NCBI GenBank assembly: GCA_964011675.1
Contig: CAXGPR010000003.1
Location: forward strand, 1 to 64,000
From: GCA-2693325 sp964011675
GTDB lineage: Bacteria; Latescibacterota; UBA2968; UBA8231
DNA length: 64,000 nt
Direction: 5' to 3'
Position 1 is the first letter of the stretch; every line of letters begins with the position of its first letter. The position numbers were made by a program, and so were the translations under genes. This document shows positions 42,993 to 52,100 of this stretch, one piece after another. Below the pieces are notes generated by a model. The model worked only from the letters and a program-made list of their open reading frames with translations, was not told the origin of the DNA and ran no database searches.

Positions 42993-44774
42993 GTGATCGA
43001 TTCACCAGGCAGTCAAGAAATGGACGAGGCCAATCTCGGCCTCTTTGATGGAATCGTGCCCCATCAGCAGGTAAACAATGCTCTAGCTAAAGGGCAGAAA
43101 GCAATCCTGTTAGGTGAACAAACGCGCCTACCCTATTTCCCCGAAGATGATCGCCTTCCCAAGTTACACGCTGGAGATCCCCTTGTGCTGTTACTGTGGA
43201 AGGTGTTGCGGAAGATTCCTGATAATTTACGTCAGGCTATTGTAGAAGCGCCCTTGAGTTTGACATTGTTGCGCAGCAACGATCTGCTATACTTTGACAC
43301 GTATCGCCGACATCAGGCGATTCATATTGGGCGTCGACGTCGAACGATTTACCTCCCCGAAGGCCTCTTATACTCTGCCGAAGACCGCGGGTATGACTAT
43401 TGGGCACTAGCAGAGGGAATCATTTTTTCCTCTTGGCAACTGCTTGATTATTTGCTCTTGGTAGACATTGTTAAGGCATACCAGGCGCTGCTCAAAGGGC
43501 TGCCTTCCCATCGATTGGGAGAGGCCTTACAGCTTAAGTTAATCAAGATGTATAGCGCGCATCGGCGCGACAGCGTGGAAGCTGACCGTTCTGAGTTGGG
43601 AGAGTTTGCCGACGCCTACAGAGGGCAGCTGTTGGCTTTGCCCCCGCACGAGGTAGTCGGAGAAGACTGCTTTGGCCTCGCTCATGAACTGTTTGACGTG
43701 CAAAAAGAACGGGGTTGGGCACTAGGTAAGATGGAGCGTATCGCGCAGGTCTTTGATTTCCCCTGCCTGTTTCACTTTGACCGCGATATCATCCACGGAC
43801 TGGCGCATCAGATGGCGGAGGATCGCCACCAGTCGGTAGACCCCACTTCATTTGCCGACGTGCTACACGACTACCGCGATGCACTGCGTTTTGAGAGAGA
43901 GCCGCTAAAAACGACGTTGGGGAAAATCGTTATGCCCAAACCACGGGCGATCTTCTTACAGACCGTCGTTTTGCTGGGTGCGGCTGGACTCCGCAATTTT
44001 TTTATTGCGTATGGAGAAGGGAAAGAAGACGATGTGAGGGAACTGGTGCACCCATTGTGGATGTATCTTTGCTCGCTTAGCTCAGATCCTGCAGGTGTTT
44101 TTTCACGCATTGGCCGATGCCGAGCCATTGGGCGGGAAGGGCTTGGGGAAGATTGGGAACGTCTCCTTGCCGGGATTCTTATTCGCCTTGATCGAGCGGA
44201 AAATTACAAGCAGCTCGTTGCTGAAGTGGGCTCGATGGGGGTGAATGCGCGGGAAGAGCTGCTCGCGCTTGTCCGCATGCAGCGTTTGCAGGAGGAAGAT
44301 GAATGGGAAGTATTCAAAGGGAAAAAGCAAGGTATAGTAACGCATGCGTGCATTGCACTGGATGCATTGGATGGAATTGGTAAAGAGGCAGAAGAAATCG
44401 ATTGGCACAGCGATGATAAAATATGCGCAGCTCTAGCCGACCGTCCTCACCGATTCAGTTCCGATCCCAGCGGAATTTTAATGTATATGCGCACGTATAA
44501 AAATACCATAGATCGATTTGGAGGGGGAGATCCAGACAGTCTGTTTCTGCTGGCATCTATTTTAGTGCGGTTGGATAAACACAAGGAGTATGACAAACTG
44601 CTCGAGTGTGTTTATGTAATGGGTAAGCCGGGTTTTTCCGCACTGCACGCCGTTTTTGAGCAGATTCCAGAAAGGGATATGGAACGTCAAGAAATTCTTA
44701 AACGGTCGCGCATATTATGGAGTCGAATGATGGCTCGCACCCGAAGGCGAACAGCCAAGATTGGGAAGTCATGA
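42993..44774 (+). CDS. Large protein of unknown function
   Basis: About 594 residues, not recognised as any family. It is acidic, mostly predicted helical, with no signal peptide and no clear membrane span. Repeated helical stretches such as LLAGILIRLDRAENYKQLVA and LLASILVRLDKHKEYDKLLE form a duplicated ILxRLDxxxxYxxL motif near residues 405 and 550, hinting at a TPR/HEAT-like repeat architecture in the C-terminal half. The GTG at 42993 with GGGAGG 11 nt upstream is the chosen start; the frame is open from 42918. It overlaps the next gene by 4 bp (ATGA), so it is probably coupled to that lipoprotein. Confidence 0.7.
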   Translation: MIDSPGSQEMDEANLGLFDGIVPHQQVNNALAKGQKAILLGEQTRLPYFPEDDRLPKLHAGDPLVLLLWKVLRKIPDNLRQAIVEAPLSLTLLRSNDLLYFDTYRRHQAIHIGRRRRTIYLPEGLLYSAEDRGYDYWALAEGIIFSSWQLLDYLLLVDIVKAYQALLKGLPSHRLGEALQLKLIKMYSAHRRDSVEADRSELGEFADAYRGQLLALPPHEVVGEDCFGLAHELFDVQKERGWALGKMERIAQVFDFPCLFHFDRDIIHGLAHQMAEDRHQSVDPTSFADVLHDYRDALRFEREPLKTTLGKIVMPKPRAIFLQTVVLLGAAGLRNFFIAYGEGKEDDVRELVHPLWMYLCSLSSDPAGVFSRIGRCRAIGREGLGEDWERLLAGILIRLDRAENYKQLVAEVGSMGVNAREELLALVRMQRLQEEDEWEVFKGKKQGIVTHACIALDALDGIGKEAEEIDWHSDDKICAALADRPHRFSSDPSGILMYMRTYKNTIDRFGGGDPDSLFLLASILVRLDKHKEYDKLLECVYVMGKPGFSALHAVFEQIPERDMERQEILKRSRILWSRMMARTRRRTAKIGKS

Positions 44775-45844
44775 AAAGATATATCTGCGGTCTGCTCCTT
44801 TTCTTAGTGGGTTGCGCCGTACTGGGCGGCCGTCCGGGAAACCGCAAAGAATTGACGGATGTCGTTGGGGATGTGCTGCATCAGTTGGACCTCGCTGGAG
44901 AGATTGTTTGGGTGGGTCTGCGGGATACGGCCGGCAAGGAGACTGCTTCAACCTTGGCAATTGAAGAATACATCCTATCCGGATTGGTGCGCGAGGGTGT
45001 ATCTTTCTCTATATCTGAAAGCGTTCCCAGTACATGGCCTGACGGTTTGATACCGTGGGAAGAAGGCGCGTCTGCGGGGCAGGTTCTGGGCGGCCAACTC
45101 GCCGAAGATGGACTGTGGGCGTATCTCCGACTCTCTCTCGTGGATGGGGTGCAGGGAGACAGATTAAAAGTCGCGGTTCGAGGCGTAGAGATGCGGTATG
45201 TCGAAGACGAAGTAGCGCAGCGTGCACGGGCCGATGGAAAGGGTGATGAAGGGCTGCCAATTGGAGTTGAATTGCATTGGGTTGTCTTGCGTAGTGAGGG
45301 CGATATTCGTCGTCCGGTTGAGCTGCGCGAAGAGAGCACGCTGCGCGAAGGAGACCAGATTCAGGTGCGATTCCGGCTTAATAGAGACGCACAAGTATAC
45401 GCCTTTCTTTTTAGCTCTGAAGGAGAGCGTATCTCACTGGTGACCGATGAGTATCGCTATTCGGGTTTGCCCTATTACGGACCGGGTGAGAATAGCTGGG
45501 TTACGATGACGGAACCCGATCGCGTCTACACCGCTTATTTTATGGTTGGATCGCGTCTGCTAGAAGAGAATGCCACTGAGTTTTTTGAACGCCTCGATGA
45601 ACTAGTCGAGCAAAGACAGGTCGACCGGTTTGTAGGGCTGGAAAAGCAGGATGCAACGCTGGTGGAGTTTTTACAGAGAAGTTTTGTCGACGCACTGCCT
45701 ATTCGTGTGATGCGAAGTATAGAAGATGTAACGTTAGATCGCGTGGAGACGTTTGTTTATGGCGATGGTACGAGGATACAAAGCGCTGCTGAAAAGTGGA
45801 ATGCACCGGTGATCGTGCGCGCCCTTAGTTTTTCTGTTCAATGA
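44771..45844 (+). CDS. Lipoprotein with DUF4384-like domain
   Basis: A 357-residue lipoprotein. The signal peptide MKRYICGLLLFLVGC ends in a lipobox with Cys15. The C-terminal half carries a DUF4384-like beta-sandwich: LREGDQIQVRFRLNRDAQVY, AFLFSSEGERISL, then a proline/glycine loop and VYTAYFMVGS. Proteins of this type are envelope-associated and often sit beside caspase-like or FecR-like partners. Here the partner is the unrecognised protein upstream, which overlaps it by four bases. The function is unknown, and an envelope stress or surface assembly role is only a guess. Confidence 0.7.
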   Translation: MKRYICGLLLFLVGCAVLGGRPGNRKELTDVVGDVLHQLDLAGEIVWVGLRDTAGKETASTLAIEEYILSGLVREGVSFSISESVPSTWPDGLIPWEEGASAGQVLGGQLAEDGLWAYLRLSLVDGVQGDRLKVAVRGVEMRYVEDEVAQRARADGKGDEGLPIGVELHWVVLRSEGDIRRPVELREESTLREGDQIQVRFRLNRDAQVYAFLFSSEGERISLVTDEYRYSGLPYYGPGENSWVTMTEPDRVYTAYFMVGSRLLEENATEFFERLDELVEQRQVDRFVGLEKQDATLVEFLQRSFVDALPIRVMRSIEDVTLDRVETFVYGDGTRIQSAAEKWNAPVIVRALSFSVQ

Positions 45845-45869
45845 GGTTTTAAAACAAGGAGCTATAAAT

Positions 45870-46643
45870 ATGGCACACGTCAAAATTACGTATATTGGGC
45901 ACGCCTCTTTCTGCTTTCAATCGCAGAAGGGGACGACCGTATACTTTGATGCCTGGCTCGATGATAATCCGCTGTCAAATCTAAAACTCGAGCAGGTTAA
46001 AAAAGCCGACGTAGTTGTCGCAAGCCATGGCCATAATGACCACATTGGCGACAGCTTCGCACTTTGCAAAAAAACGCGGGCAAAATTTGTAGGTAATTAC
46101 GAACTGTGTTTGGCGGCACAGGCCAACGGATTAAAGATGGGATCGCGCGCATTGCCGCTTAATCCCGGCGGCTCGACTAAAGTGAAGGATGTAAACTTTA
46201 CAATGGTTCAAGCCTTTCATTCGCTCTCCTTGTCGCCACGCGTCTTGCCAGTCGTCTCCGGAGGAGATACCGTATTTCATGCCGACGGTGCGGTGGGTGG
46301 CTACGTGATGTCTTTTGATAATGGAATTACCATTTACGACACTTCGGACACCTGCCTGTTTAGCGACATGCAACTCATTGGCCAGATGTACGGCCCGCAG
46401 GTGGCTATCTTGCCTGTTGGAGGGAAATTTACGATGGGCGTTCGCGAAGCAGCGCGTGCTGCCAGCTATATTCGTCCGGACTTAGTTATCCCTTGTCACT
46501 ACGGCGATCCTGTGGGGCAGCCTGCTGATATAGATGAGTTAAAGACACAGATTAAGTTTCTCTCGCCAAACACTGAGGTTGTAGAGTTGAGCCCCGGACG
46601 GTCTTTAACTTATACGGCAAGTTCATACAGGATAGGGAAATAA
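45870..46643 (+). CDS. Metallo-beta-lactamase fold metal-dependent hydrolase (UPF0173-like)
   Basis: A 257-residue cytoplasmic enzyme. The metal motif H-x-H-x-D-H is HGHNDH at residues 53-58, with further ligands in QAFHSL, YDTSDT and IPCHYGD. The opening ITYIGHASFCF is typical of UPF0173/UlaG-like hydrolases, which include L-ascorbate-6-phosphate lactonase. A lactone or phosphoester substrate is possible. The ATG follows AAGGAGC. It lies 25 bp after the DUF4384-like gene and may be in the same unit. Confidence 0.88.
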   Translation: MAHVKITYIGHASFCFQSQKGTTVYFDAWLDDNPLSNLKLEQVKKADVVVASHGHNDHIGDSFALCKKTRAKFVGNYELCLAAQANGLKMGSRALPLNPGGSTKVKDVNFTMVQAFHSLSLSPRVLPVVSGGDTVFHADGAVGGYVMSFDNGITIYDTSDTCLFSDMQLIGQMYGPQVAILPVGGKFTMGVREAARAASYIRPDLVIPCHYGDPVGQPADIDELKTQIKFLSPNTEVVELSPGRSLTYTASSYRIGK

Positions 46644-46690
46644 CTCCCCGTTCGACGTGCCTGTGTCTACAGTCATAAGTCGCATTTTGG

Positions 46691-47881
46691 TCAAAGCACT
46701 GAAGTAATAGCGGTACACAGCACGTTCATATTGGCGCCCGTCATACCTGCTACGTTTATGCGTCCGCCGCTTACGATGTAAACACCGTACTCCTCGCGCA
46801 GTCTCTCAACTTTCTCATCGTTCAGTCCTGAATATGAGAACATGCCGCGTTGGCGGGCGATAAACGAAAAATCTCTCTGCGCTCCCTTTTCTGCCAACGT
46901 GTCGACAAAGAGTCGGCGCATTCCGTTAATTCGGGCTCGCATTTGGGCCACTTCGTTTTCCCAACGTGTACGAAGGGATACGTCTGCCAGAATTTCTGCA
47001 ACGATGGCCGAACCGTGAGCGGGTGGGTTCGAATAGCTTGTTCTTACTGCGATTTTTAAGTGACTCAACCCTCGCGTTGCGGCTTCGCTGTTTTGTCCCA
47101 CTAGGGTAAGGGCGCCTATACGTTCTTGATAGAGGCCAAAGTTTTTGGAAAAAGAGGAAGCGACTAGTAGTTCCTGCCCGGGTCGACAAAGTGTCCGCAA
47201 TCCGGCTGCATCTTCTTCGATGCCATCACCAAATCCTTGATAGGCGAAATCGACTAGGGGAAGCCAACCGGATTTATGAGCTAGTTCTGCAATTTCCTCC
47301 CACTGATCGACTGTAGGATCTACGCCGGTGGGATTGTGGCAACAACCGTGTAGCAGCACTACGTCTCCGGCTGGCACGGTGGCGAGGGTTTCGATCATAG
47401 AAGAGAAATCGAGCCCGTTGTTAGACGAGTCAAAGTAGGGGTAGGTTTGAACCTCGATCCCAGCAGACTGAAAAATCTTGGGATGGTTAGCCCACGTAGG
47501 CTGACTGAGCCACAGGCGTGCTGAGGGGAAATGGCGTGAGAGGAAGTCTCCCGCGATTCGCAACGCACCCGTCCCGCCCGGGCTCTGCACAGTTACGGCG
47601 CGTTTGCTGCGAATGATTTCGTGATCTTTGCCTAGAAGGAGCGCTTGCACGGCGTGGTTATACTCAGGCGTTCCATCGATGGCTAGGTAGCTTTTAGAGG
47701 TTGATCTGGATACAATTCGCTTCTCTGCTTCTGCTACAGAGGGTAGTATGGGTGTTTTTCCGTCGTCGTCCTGGTATACGCCTACGCCGAGGTTGATTTT
47801 TTGGGGATTACTGTCGCTCTTAAAGGCAGCACTGAGTCCCAATATGGGATCAGCGGGGGCCATATCTAATTTTTCAAACAT
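46691..47881 (-). CDS. Aspartate/aromatic amino acid aminotransferase
   Basis: A 396-residue class I PLP aminotransferase of the AspC/TyrB (Ia) group. The N-terminal MFEKLDMAPADPILGL is almost diagnostic of that group. PLP-binding motifs include HGCCHNPTGVDPT, the Asp of LVDFAYQGFGDG, and the Schiff-base Lys in SSFSKNFGLYQERIGAL near residue 245. The start follows AAAGGTG. It transfers amino groups between glutamate and oxaloacetate or aromatic 2-oxoacids. Which of AspC or TyrB it equals cannot be told from sequence alone. Confidence 0.95.
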   Translation of the reverse strand: MFEKLDMAPADPILGLSAAFKSDSNPQKINLGVGVYQDDDGKTPILPSVAEAEKRIVSRSTSKSYLAIDGTPEYNHAVQALLLGKDHEIIRSKRAVTVQSPGGTGALRIAGDFLSRHFPSARLWLSQPTWANHPKIFQSAGIEVQTYPYFDSSNNGLDFSSMIETLATVPAGDVVLLHGCCHNPTGVDPTVDQWEEIAELAHKSGWLPLVDFAYQGFGDGIEEDAAGLRTLCRPGQELLVASSFSKNFGLYQERIGALTLVGQNSEAATRGLSHLKIAVRTSYSNPPAHGSAIVAEILADVSLRTRWENEVAQMRARINGMRRLFVDTLAEKGAQRDFSFIARQRGMFSYSGLNDEKVERLREEYGVYIVSGGRINVAGMTGANMNVLCTAITSVL

Positions 47882-48119
47882 TGCGCACCTTTACGTGAAA
47901 TAAGTGTGATAGACTAAAAATAATAACAGACAGTATGAGAGGGAAACCGTGTTTAAAAAATTATTCGAGACTGCTAGTGTGATGTGCGCCGGCTTCGATG
48001 GATTCCTCAGCTACCTTACTTGGTTTGTTGATGCGCGAATGAGGATATAGGAGTAGTCTTTGGTACGTAGGAATTATAAAATAGCTTAGCAATATTGATG
48101 TGACTTTGTGTATAAGGCC
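47882..48119. other. Intergenic region with a possible 33-codon frame
   Basis: On the plus strand a GTG at 47949 preceded by GAGAGGGAAACC opens a 33-codon frame (MFKKLFETASVMCAGFDGF..., ending 48050). The ribosome-binding site is good, but the product is short and unrecognised. No hairpin or repeat is evident in the rest. Confidence 0.25.
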
Positions 48120-48242
48120 TTAGGTAAAGTTAAAGAGCTCCGGGAGGTCCACGTAGATTCCCCAATCCTTACGTGCTAATATTTTTTCTACGTCTGAGCT
48201 ATTGCCGTGACAATACAGGGCCCCAGTTAGCGTCCATTGCAT
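48120..48242 (-). CDS. Possible 40-residue protein downstream of folA
   Basis: A minus-strand frame starting 23 bp after folA encodes MQWTLTGALYCHGNSSDVEK and then a natural-looking ILARKDWGIYVDLPELFNFT. No clear ribosome-binding site is present and a stop lies four codons upstream in frame. It could be a true small protein at the end of the Mla-folA operon or the surviving tail of a decayed gene. The family was not recognised. Confidence 0.3.
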   Translation of the reverse strand: MQWTLTGALYCHGNSSDVEKILARKDWGIYVDLPELFNFT

Positions 48243-48264
48243 TTGTAAATCGTGCTAAACTGTT

Positions 48265-48741
48265 TTAACGCCGGCGGTAGGTGGCGAAGACCAGTTCACC
48301 TTCGCTGCGGCGTTCAACTTCATTCCATTGGCTCCGGTCCCACGGTGGAAAAAATGCATCTCCATTCGCCTGCTCTGGTATATGGGTTAACACCATTTCA
48401 TCGACTTGGTCGAGTGCCAGCCGATATATTTCAGCTCCACCCAGTATGAAAACCCTATCTTTGGCTTCTCGCTCAGCCCGTTTATAGGCCGCTTTTAAGC
48501 TCGTATAGACTTCGGTATCCCCCTCAGCTAAGTAGTCCGAATTTCGGCTTAGGACGATATTGAGTCGTCCGGGAAGTGGACGAATTTGAAATGATTCATA
48601 CGTCTTTCTACCGGCAATAACTGGATAACCACGTGTTGTGTTGCGGAAGTGCTTCATATCGGCTGGGTAGTGCCAGGGGATGTCGTTTTCGCTGCCAATT
48701 ACGCCGTTTTTACTTATGGCTGCGATGATAGATTTTATCAC
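48265..48741 (-). CDS. folA: Dihydrofolate reductase
   Basis: A 158-residue NADPH-dependent enzyme regenerating tetrahydrofolate. Motifs include ISKNGVIGSENDIPWH with the Trp and NADPH-binding Gly, the hydrophobic DMKHFRNTT with a substrate-pocket Phe, PVIAGRKTYES, and VFILGGAEIYRLAL. The proton-donating acid is the Asp/Glu region near IPWHYPADM. Translation begins at GTG overlapping the mlaF stop (GTGA). Its placement as last gene of a lipid-transport operon is unusual, although such coupling may simply reflect compaction. Confidence 0.95.
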   Translation of the reverse strand: MIKSIIAAISKNGVIGSENDIPWHYPADMKHFRNTTRGYPVIAGRKTYESFQIRPLPGRLNIVLSRNSDYLAEGDTEVYTSLKAAYKRAEREAKDRVFILGGAEIYRLALDQVDEMVLTHIPEQANGDAFFPPWDRSQWNEVERRSEGELVFATYRRR

Positions 48742-49481
48742 GGTGATGCTTCTCCAGGATGAAAAAAGGGATAGACGACGCTATGTTTTGAGCGTTGAGC
48801 TTCTTCAACAGTGCCTGAAAATACGACTTGGCCTCCATTTAGCATAATGAGCCGTCCGTCGAGTCGATTAATGCTCAATAGCTCGTGCGTTACAATAACG
48901 ATCGTGATACCTAATGATCGATTGAGCGTGAGTAGGAGTCTGTCTATTTCTGCCGCTGTAACGGGGTCTAGTCCTGCGCTGGGTTCATCGCAAAAGAGGA
49001 TTTCTGGATCAAGCGCCATTGCACGGGCCAGCGCTACTCGCTTGCGCATCCCCCCCGATAGCTCGCTGGGCATGCGGTCTTGTGTTCCCTCAAGAGATAC
49101 ACTGTCTAGCCGCAGCCGGACAATTTGATTAATCTGAGCGCGCGGAAGGTCGGTGTGCATCTCTAAAGGAAGAGCAATATTTTCCCCAACCGTAAGCGAA
49201 TTGAGTAGGGCACCGTACTGAAACATAACGCCAAGACGCGTCGCTAATTTGGACTGATCTTCTTCGTCGAGAGTAGCCGTATTATAACCCAAGACTTCAA
49301 CATGTCCTTGGCGTGGTTCAATGAGGCCTGTGATGGTCTTGAGTAGTGTGCTCTTGCCGCATCCACTGCTACCTAGTATGACAGCAATTTCCCCTTTCTT
49401 AATCTCAGCATCAATGCCGCTTAAGACCGTAGTCTCGCCGTAGTCGACTCGGAGGTTGTCTATGCGAATCGCCGTTTCCAT
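48738..49481 (-). CDS. mlaF: ABC transporter ATP-binding protein of the Mla lipid transport system
   Basis: A 247-residue ATPase energising intermembrane phospholipid transport. Walker A is GSSGCGKST (residues 37-45), the signature is LSGGMRKRVALARAM, and Walker B is EILFCDEPSAGLDP, all as in MlaF/TtgA-type subunits. The ATG at 49481 is taken; a longer frame runs into the permease gene. It is followed by folA (4-bp overlap) and preceded by the permease gene at 7 bp. Functions at the inner membrane with MlaE. Confidence 0.93.
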   Translation of the reverse strand: METAIRIDNLRVDYGETTVLSGIDAEIKKGEIAVILGSSGCGKSTLLKTITGLIEPRQGHVEVLGYNTATLDEEDQSKLATRLGVMFQYGALLNSLTVGENIALPLEMHTDLPRAQINQIVRLRLDSVSLEGTQDRMPSELSGGMRKRVALARAMALDPEILFCDEPSAGLDPVTAAEIDRLLLTLNRSLGITIVIVTHELLSINRLDGRLIMLNGGQVVFSGTVEEAQRSKHSVVYPFFHPGEASP

Positions 49482-49488
49482 AAAAACA

Positions 49489-50577
49489 CTAGTAAAATAG
49501 CAGGTTGAAAGCGAGGTCGAGTACGATGATACCGACCAATGAGCTGACAACTGCGGAGGTTATAGCCTGACCAACCCCAACAGCTCCACCGCTAAAGTTG
49601 ATACCCCTATACACGGCTATGACTGTAATAATCCACGCGAAGAAGGCGCTTTTGACAAGACCAGTTACAATGTCTTTTAGGAAGAGTGAGGAGATAATTT
49701 GGGTAATAAAGGCCGTCGGGGAAATGCCCATGGAAAAGACACCAATAACCGTGCCGCCCAGAATACCTATGAAGTCAGCCAAAATAGTCAGTAGAGGAAC
49801 CGTTGCAACCATCGCCCACATTTTAGGAACGGCGACAAAGCGAAGTGGGTCAAGTGCCATTGTGCGGAGTGCATCTAACTCTTCGGAAAATTTCATTGTG
49901 GCAATTTCTGCCGCTATAGCGGATCCAGATCGTCCGGCTACCATGATCGCAGTCATAAGAGGCCCCAGTTCGGTGGTGATGCCAATAGCGAGCAGGTCGG
50001 CAACAAAGATGTCTGCGCCAAATTGACGTAGCTGAGCCGCGGATTGTAACGCTGAGACGGCACCGATTAGAAATAGGATAAGCCCGATAATGGGCAGCGC
50101 TTGGGCTCCTATGGAATAGGCTTGATCGACAAAAGCATCGCGGCGAAGAGTGCGTCGGTTCCACACGGCCTGCATGCTGAAGTAGCTGAGGTCGGCCATG
50201 AGATAGAGAAAATCTGCGGCACGTTGGCTTAATCGAAAAATTGCCGCGCCAAAACGTTCCAGAAAGGGCAGGTGCGGCGGCGTTGATGCGACAGCGTTGG
50301 GAAGGGGCGTGGCAAATTTGAAGATAGATTTTAAATGCTCGGGGAGGGGGCCAAGGGATAGCGAGCTTTTATACTGATCAGCCAGATCTGGTAGTTGATG
50401 CAGAAATAGTGCACCGGCTGTGTCGAGACGCTCTAGGGCATCGAGGTTTACCTGCCACCGATCTGAAGGAGATTCGGAAAATAGCAGGCGGATGGCCTTT
50501 TCTATTTCGGAAAGGTTAGCAAGGACCAGCGCTTCTTTGAGAAACAGAGTTGATCCTTCGATATAAATAGAACTCAT
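49489..50577 (-). CDS. mlaE: Mla-type ABC permease with N-terminal STAS-like domain
   Basis: A 362-residue inner-membrane permease. Residues about 1-110 form a soluble STAS-like domain (LDALERLDTAGALFLHQLPD), which elsewhere is the separate MlaB protein. The rest is the MlaE permease with about five membrane segments: LPIIGLILFLIGAVSALQSA, LGPLMTAIMVAGRSGSAIAA, EELDALRTMALDPLRF, and later hydrophobic helices. The fused STAS explains why no mlaB gene appears. It overlaps the barrel gene upstream by 4 bp. Confidence 0.92.
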   Translation of the reverse strand: MSSIYIEGSTLFLKEALVLANLSEIEKAIRLLFSESPSDRWQVNLDALERLDTAGALFLHQLPDLADQYKSSLSLGPLPEHLKSIFKFATPLPNAVASTPPHLPFLERFGAAIFRLSQRAADFLYLMADLSYFSMQAVWNRRTLRRDAFVDQAYSIGAQALPIIGLILFLIGAVSALQSAAQLRQFGADIFVADLLAIGITTELGPLMTAIMVAGRSGSAIAAEIATMKFSEELDALRTMALDPLRFVAVPKMWAMVATVPLLTILADFIGILGGTVIGVFSMGISPTAFITQIISSLFLKDIVTGLVKSAFFAWIITVIAVYRGINFSGGAVGVGQAITSAVVSSLVGIIVLDLAFNLLFY

Positions 50578-52100
50578 AGAAGGTAGACGAAACGCAGCAG
50601 AGCCTGCTGCTCTGATTGCAGCCGCAAAATGGGTTTTCTGCGCTGTACATCTAAGACCAAGTCGAGATTTATATAGCGACTAAGCTGTATGCGCCAGCGG
50701 TTTTCTAGAGAAAACTCCCAAGCGTCCGTTTTGAGGCCAGGAATAAGCAACTCAAACTCAGAGTCAAGGCTGACAAAGCGCGATAAGCGTGAGTCGAGCA
50801 CGAGGAGAGTTTCCAAGCCCGTACTCGTTGCGGTTTCTATCTGGCGTGCCATAGTTCGATCTTGGCTCAAGTCAAAGGTGTCGAAGACATAGGTCTGTCT
50901 AGCGCCCAAGCCAACGCGCATGGCCAAGTTTAGCGGGAAGCTGCGCACGACCTGTGCGTTTATGCCGAATCCCTGACTAAATTCAAGGGGACTCAGCGCT
51001 GGTGAGATGGTGAATTCACTGACGTTGGACAACGTAGTTGTATCGCCGTTGGTGCTGATCTGATCAATGCGTTGAGATTGGTCGAAACGCGCCTCTGTGG
51101 CAAATAACTTAGTTGATATTTGTCCGCGCAGATAGGGACCAAATCGATCAGAAAGACCGCGGTATATGTATGTGCCGCGCAGATCTAAGTCGTCAATTGA
51201 TTTTCGGAAAGCATCGCCTTCCTCGCGGGTGAAACCTTCTTCGGCAATAAAACGTATGTTGGCGAAGGTACGTTCTGAGTTATAATTCGTGCGCCCAAAG
51301 ATCTGAGCTGAAAGCGAAAATATAGACAGATCGTTGCCCGTCGTATTTTGCGAGGTGGTAAATTGCGTAGAACCGCTCAGCTGCCAAGATGTTTTCCAGT
51401 TTGAAGACCGTCCCTGACCTAGCAGACCTTGTAGCGTGGGAGGGTAAAAACCGATGAAACTGAGTGTACTGGTGTCAACGACAAGGTTGCGTTGAATCAA
51501 TTCACCCGGCTCAAGGCGCACGCTAAATTTGCGCGTAGTTGATATATTTTCCCCTACGCTGAGTACGGTGTAAACGCCTGGCGGCAGAAGCCAGGTTTTT
51601 ACGGCTTCTCCGCGTTCTTCTTCAATCCCAAACCCAATTCCGTAGTTTTCCTGTTGGTCTTGCCAGTACAGCTCGTACGACTCGTTAACAGAGGTCCGGT
51701 TGGCGTCTATTACGTTAATGACGAGTCCAGACCAAAAAGGTTTAACGAGTGTGGTCATGCCTTCACGTACCTCTACAGTGCGGCTCATCATCTGGGCGAT
51801 TGACCCCGAACCAATAAAGACTTCATAATAGCCTGGAGGAAGCATGACGCCGGTGCCTGGATTTGCTTCGGTAACCTCGTCGTTTCCTTGAAAGACGCGG
51901 TAGCTCGGTTCGTTCAGGGGAATAGACATTGTGGGGACAAAGAGAAATCCCTTTCCCTTAGGTATCAGTGACGGATCACGCTCTAACTGAGCGCGAGAGG
52001 GAGGGGAAATCCAACTATAACTTTTGTCTTGGGCTTGTGTAAGAGAAGCACCCAAAACGTGGAGTATGAAAAAAAGATATGATAGGCGCATGGCGTTCAT
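50574..52100 (-). CDS. Predicted outer-membrane beta-barrel protein in the Mla operon
   Basis: A 508-residue exported protein. The signal peptide ends near residue 23 (LGASLTQAQ). Residues about 24-235 look like small beta-domains (PEGA-like: GVMLPPGYYEVFIGSG, LLPPGVYTVLSVGEN). From about 240 the sequence alternates polar/hydrophobic residues with Tyr/Phe-rich turns and ends LLRFVYLL, as expected for a beta-barrel. It sits between the lipoprotein and permease genes with 4-bp overlaps at both ends, so it is translationally integrated with the transporter. Family not recognised. It may be the outer-membrane end of the lipid path. Confidence 0.65.
   Translation of the reverse strand: MNAMRLSYLFFILHVLGASLTQAQDKSYSWISPPSRAQLERDPSLIPKGKGFLFVPTMSIPLNEPSYRVFQGNDEVTEANPGTGVMLPPGYYEVFIGSGSIAQMMSRTVEVREGMTTLVKPFWSGLVINVIDANRTSVNESYELYWQDQQENYGIGFGIEEERGEAVKTWLLPPGVYTVLSVGENISTTRKFSVRLEPGELIQRNLVVDTSTLSFIGFYPPTLQGLLGQGRSSNWKTSWQLSGSTQFTTSQNTTGNDLSIFSLSAQIFGRTNYNSERTFANIRFIAEEGFTREEGDAFRKSIDDLDLRGTYIYRGLSDRFGPYLRGQISTKLFATEARFDQSQRIDQISTNGDTTTLSNVSEFTISPALSPLEFSQGFGINAQVVRSFPLNLAMRVGLGARQTYVFDTFDLSQDRTMARQIETATSTGLETLLVLDSRLSRFVSLDSEFELLIPGLKTDAWEFSLENRWRIQLSRYINLDLVLDVQRRKPILRLQSEQQALLRFVYLL

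Noticed and set aside
47032..47046. GGTTCGAATA resembling the T-loop of a tRNA
   Set aside because: It lies inside the aminotransferase coding sequence, with no acceptor stem, D-arm or anticodon arm around it.
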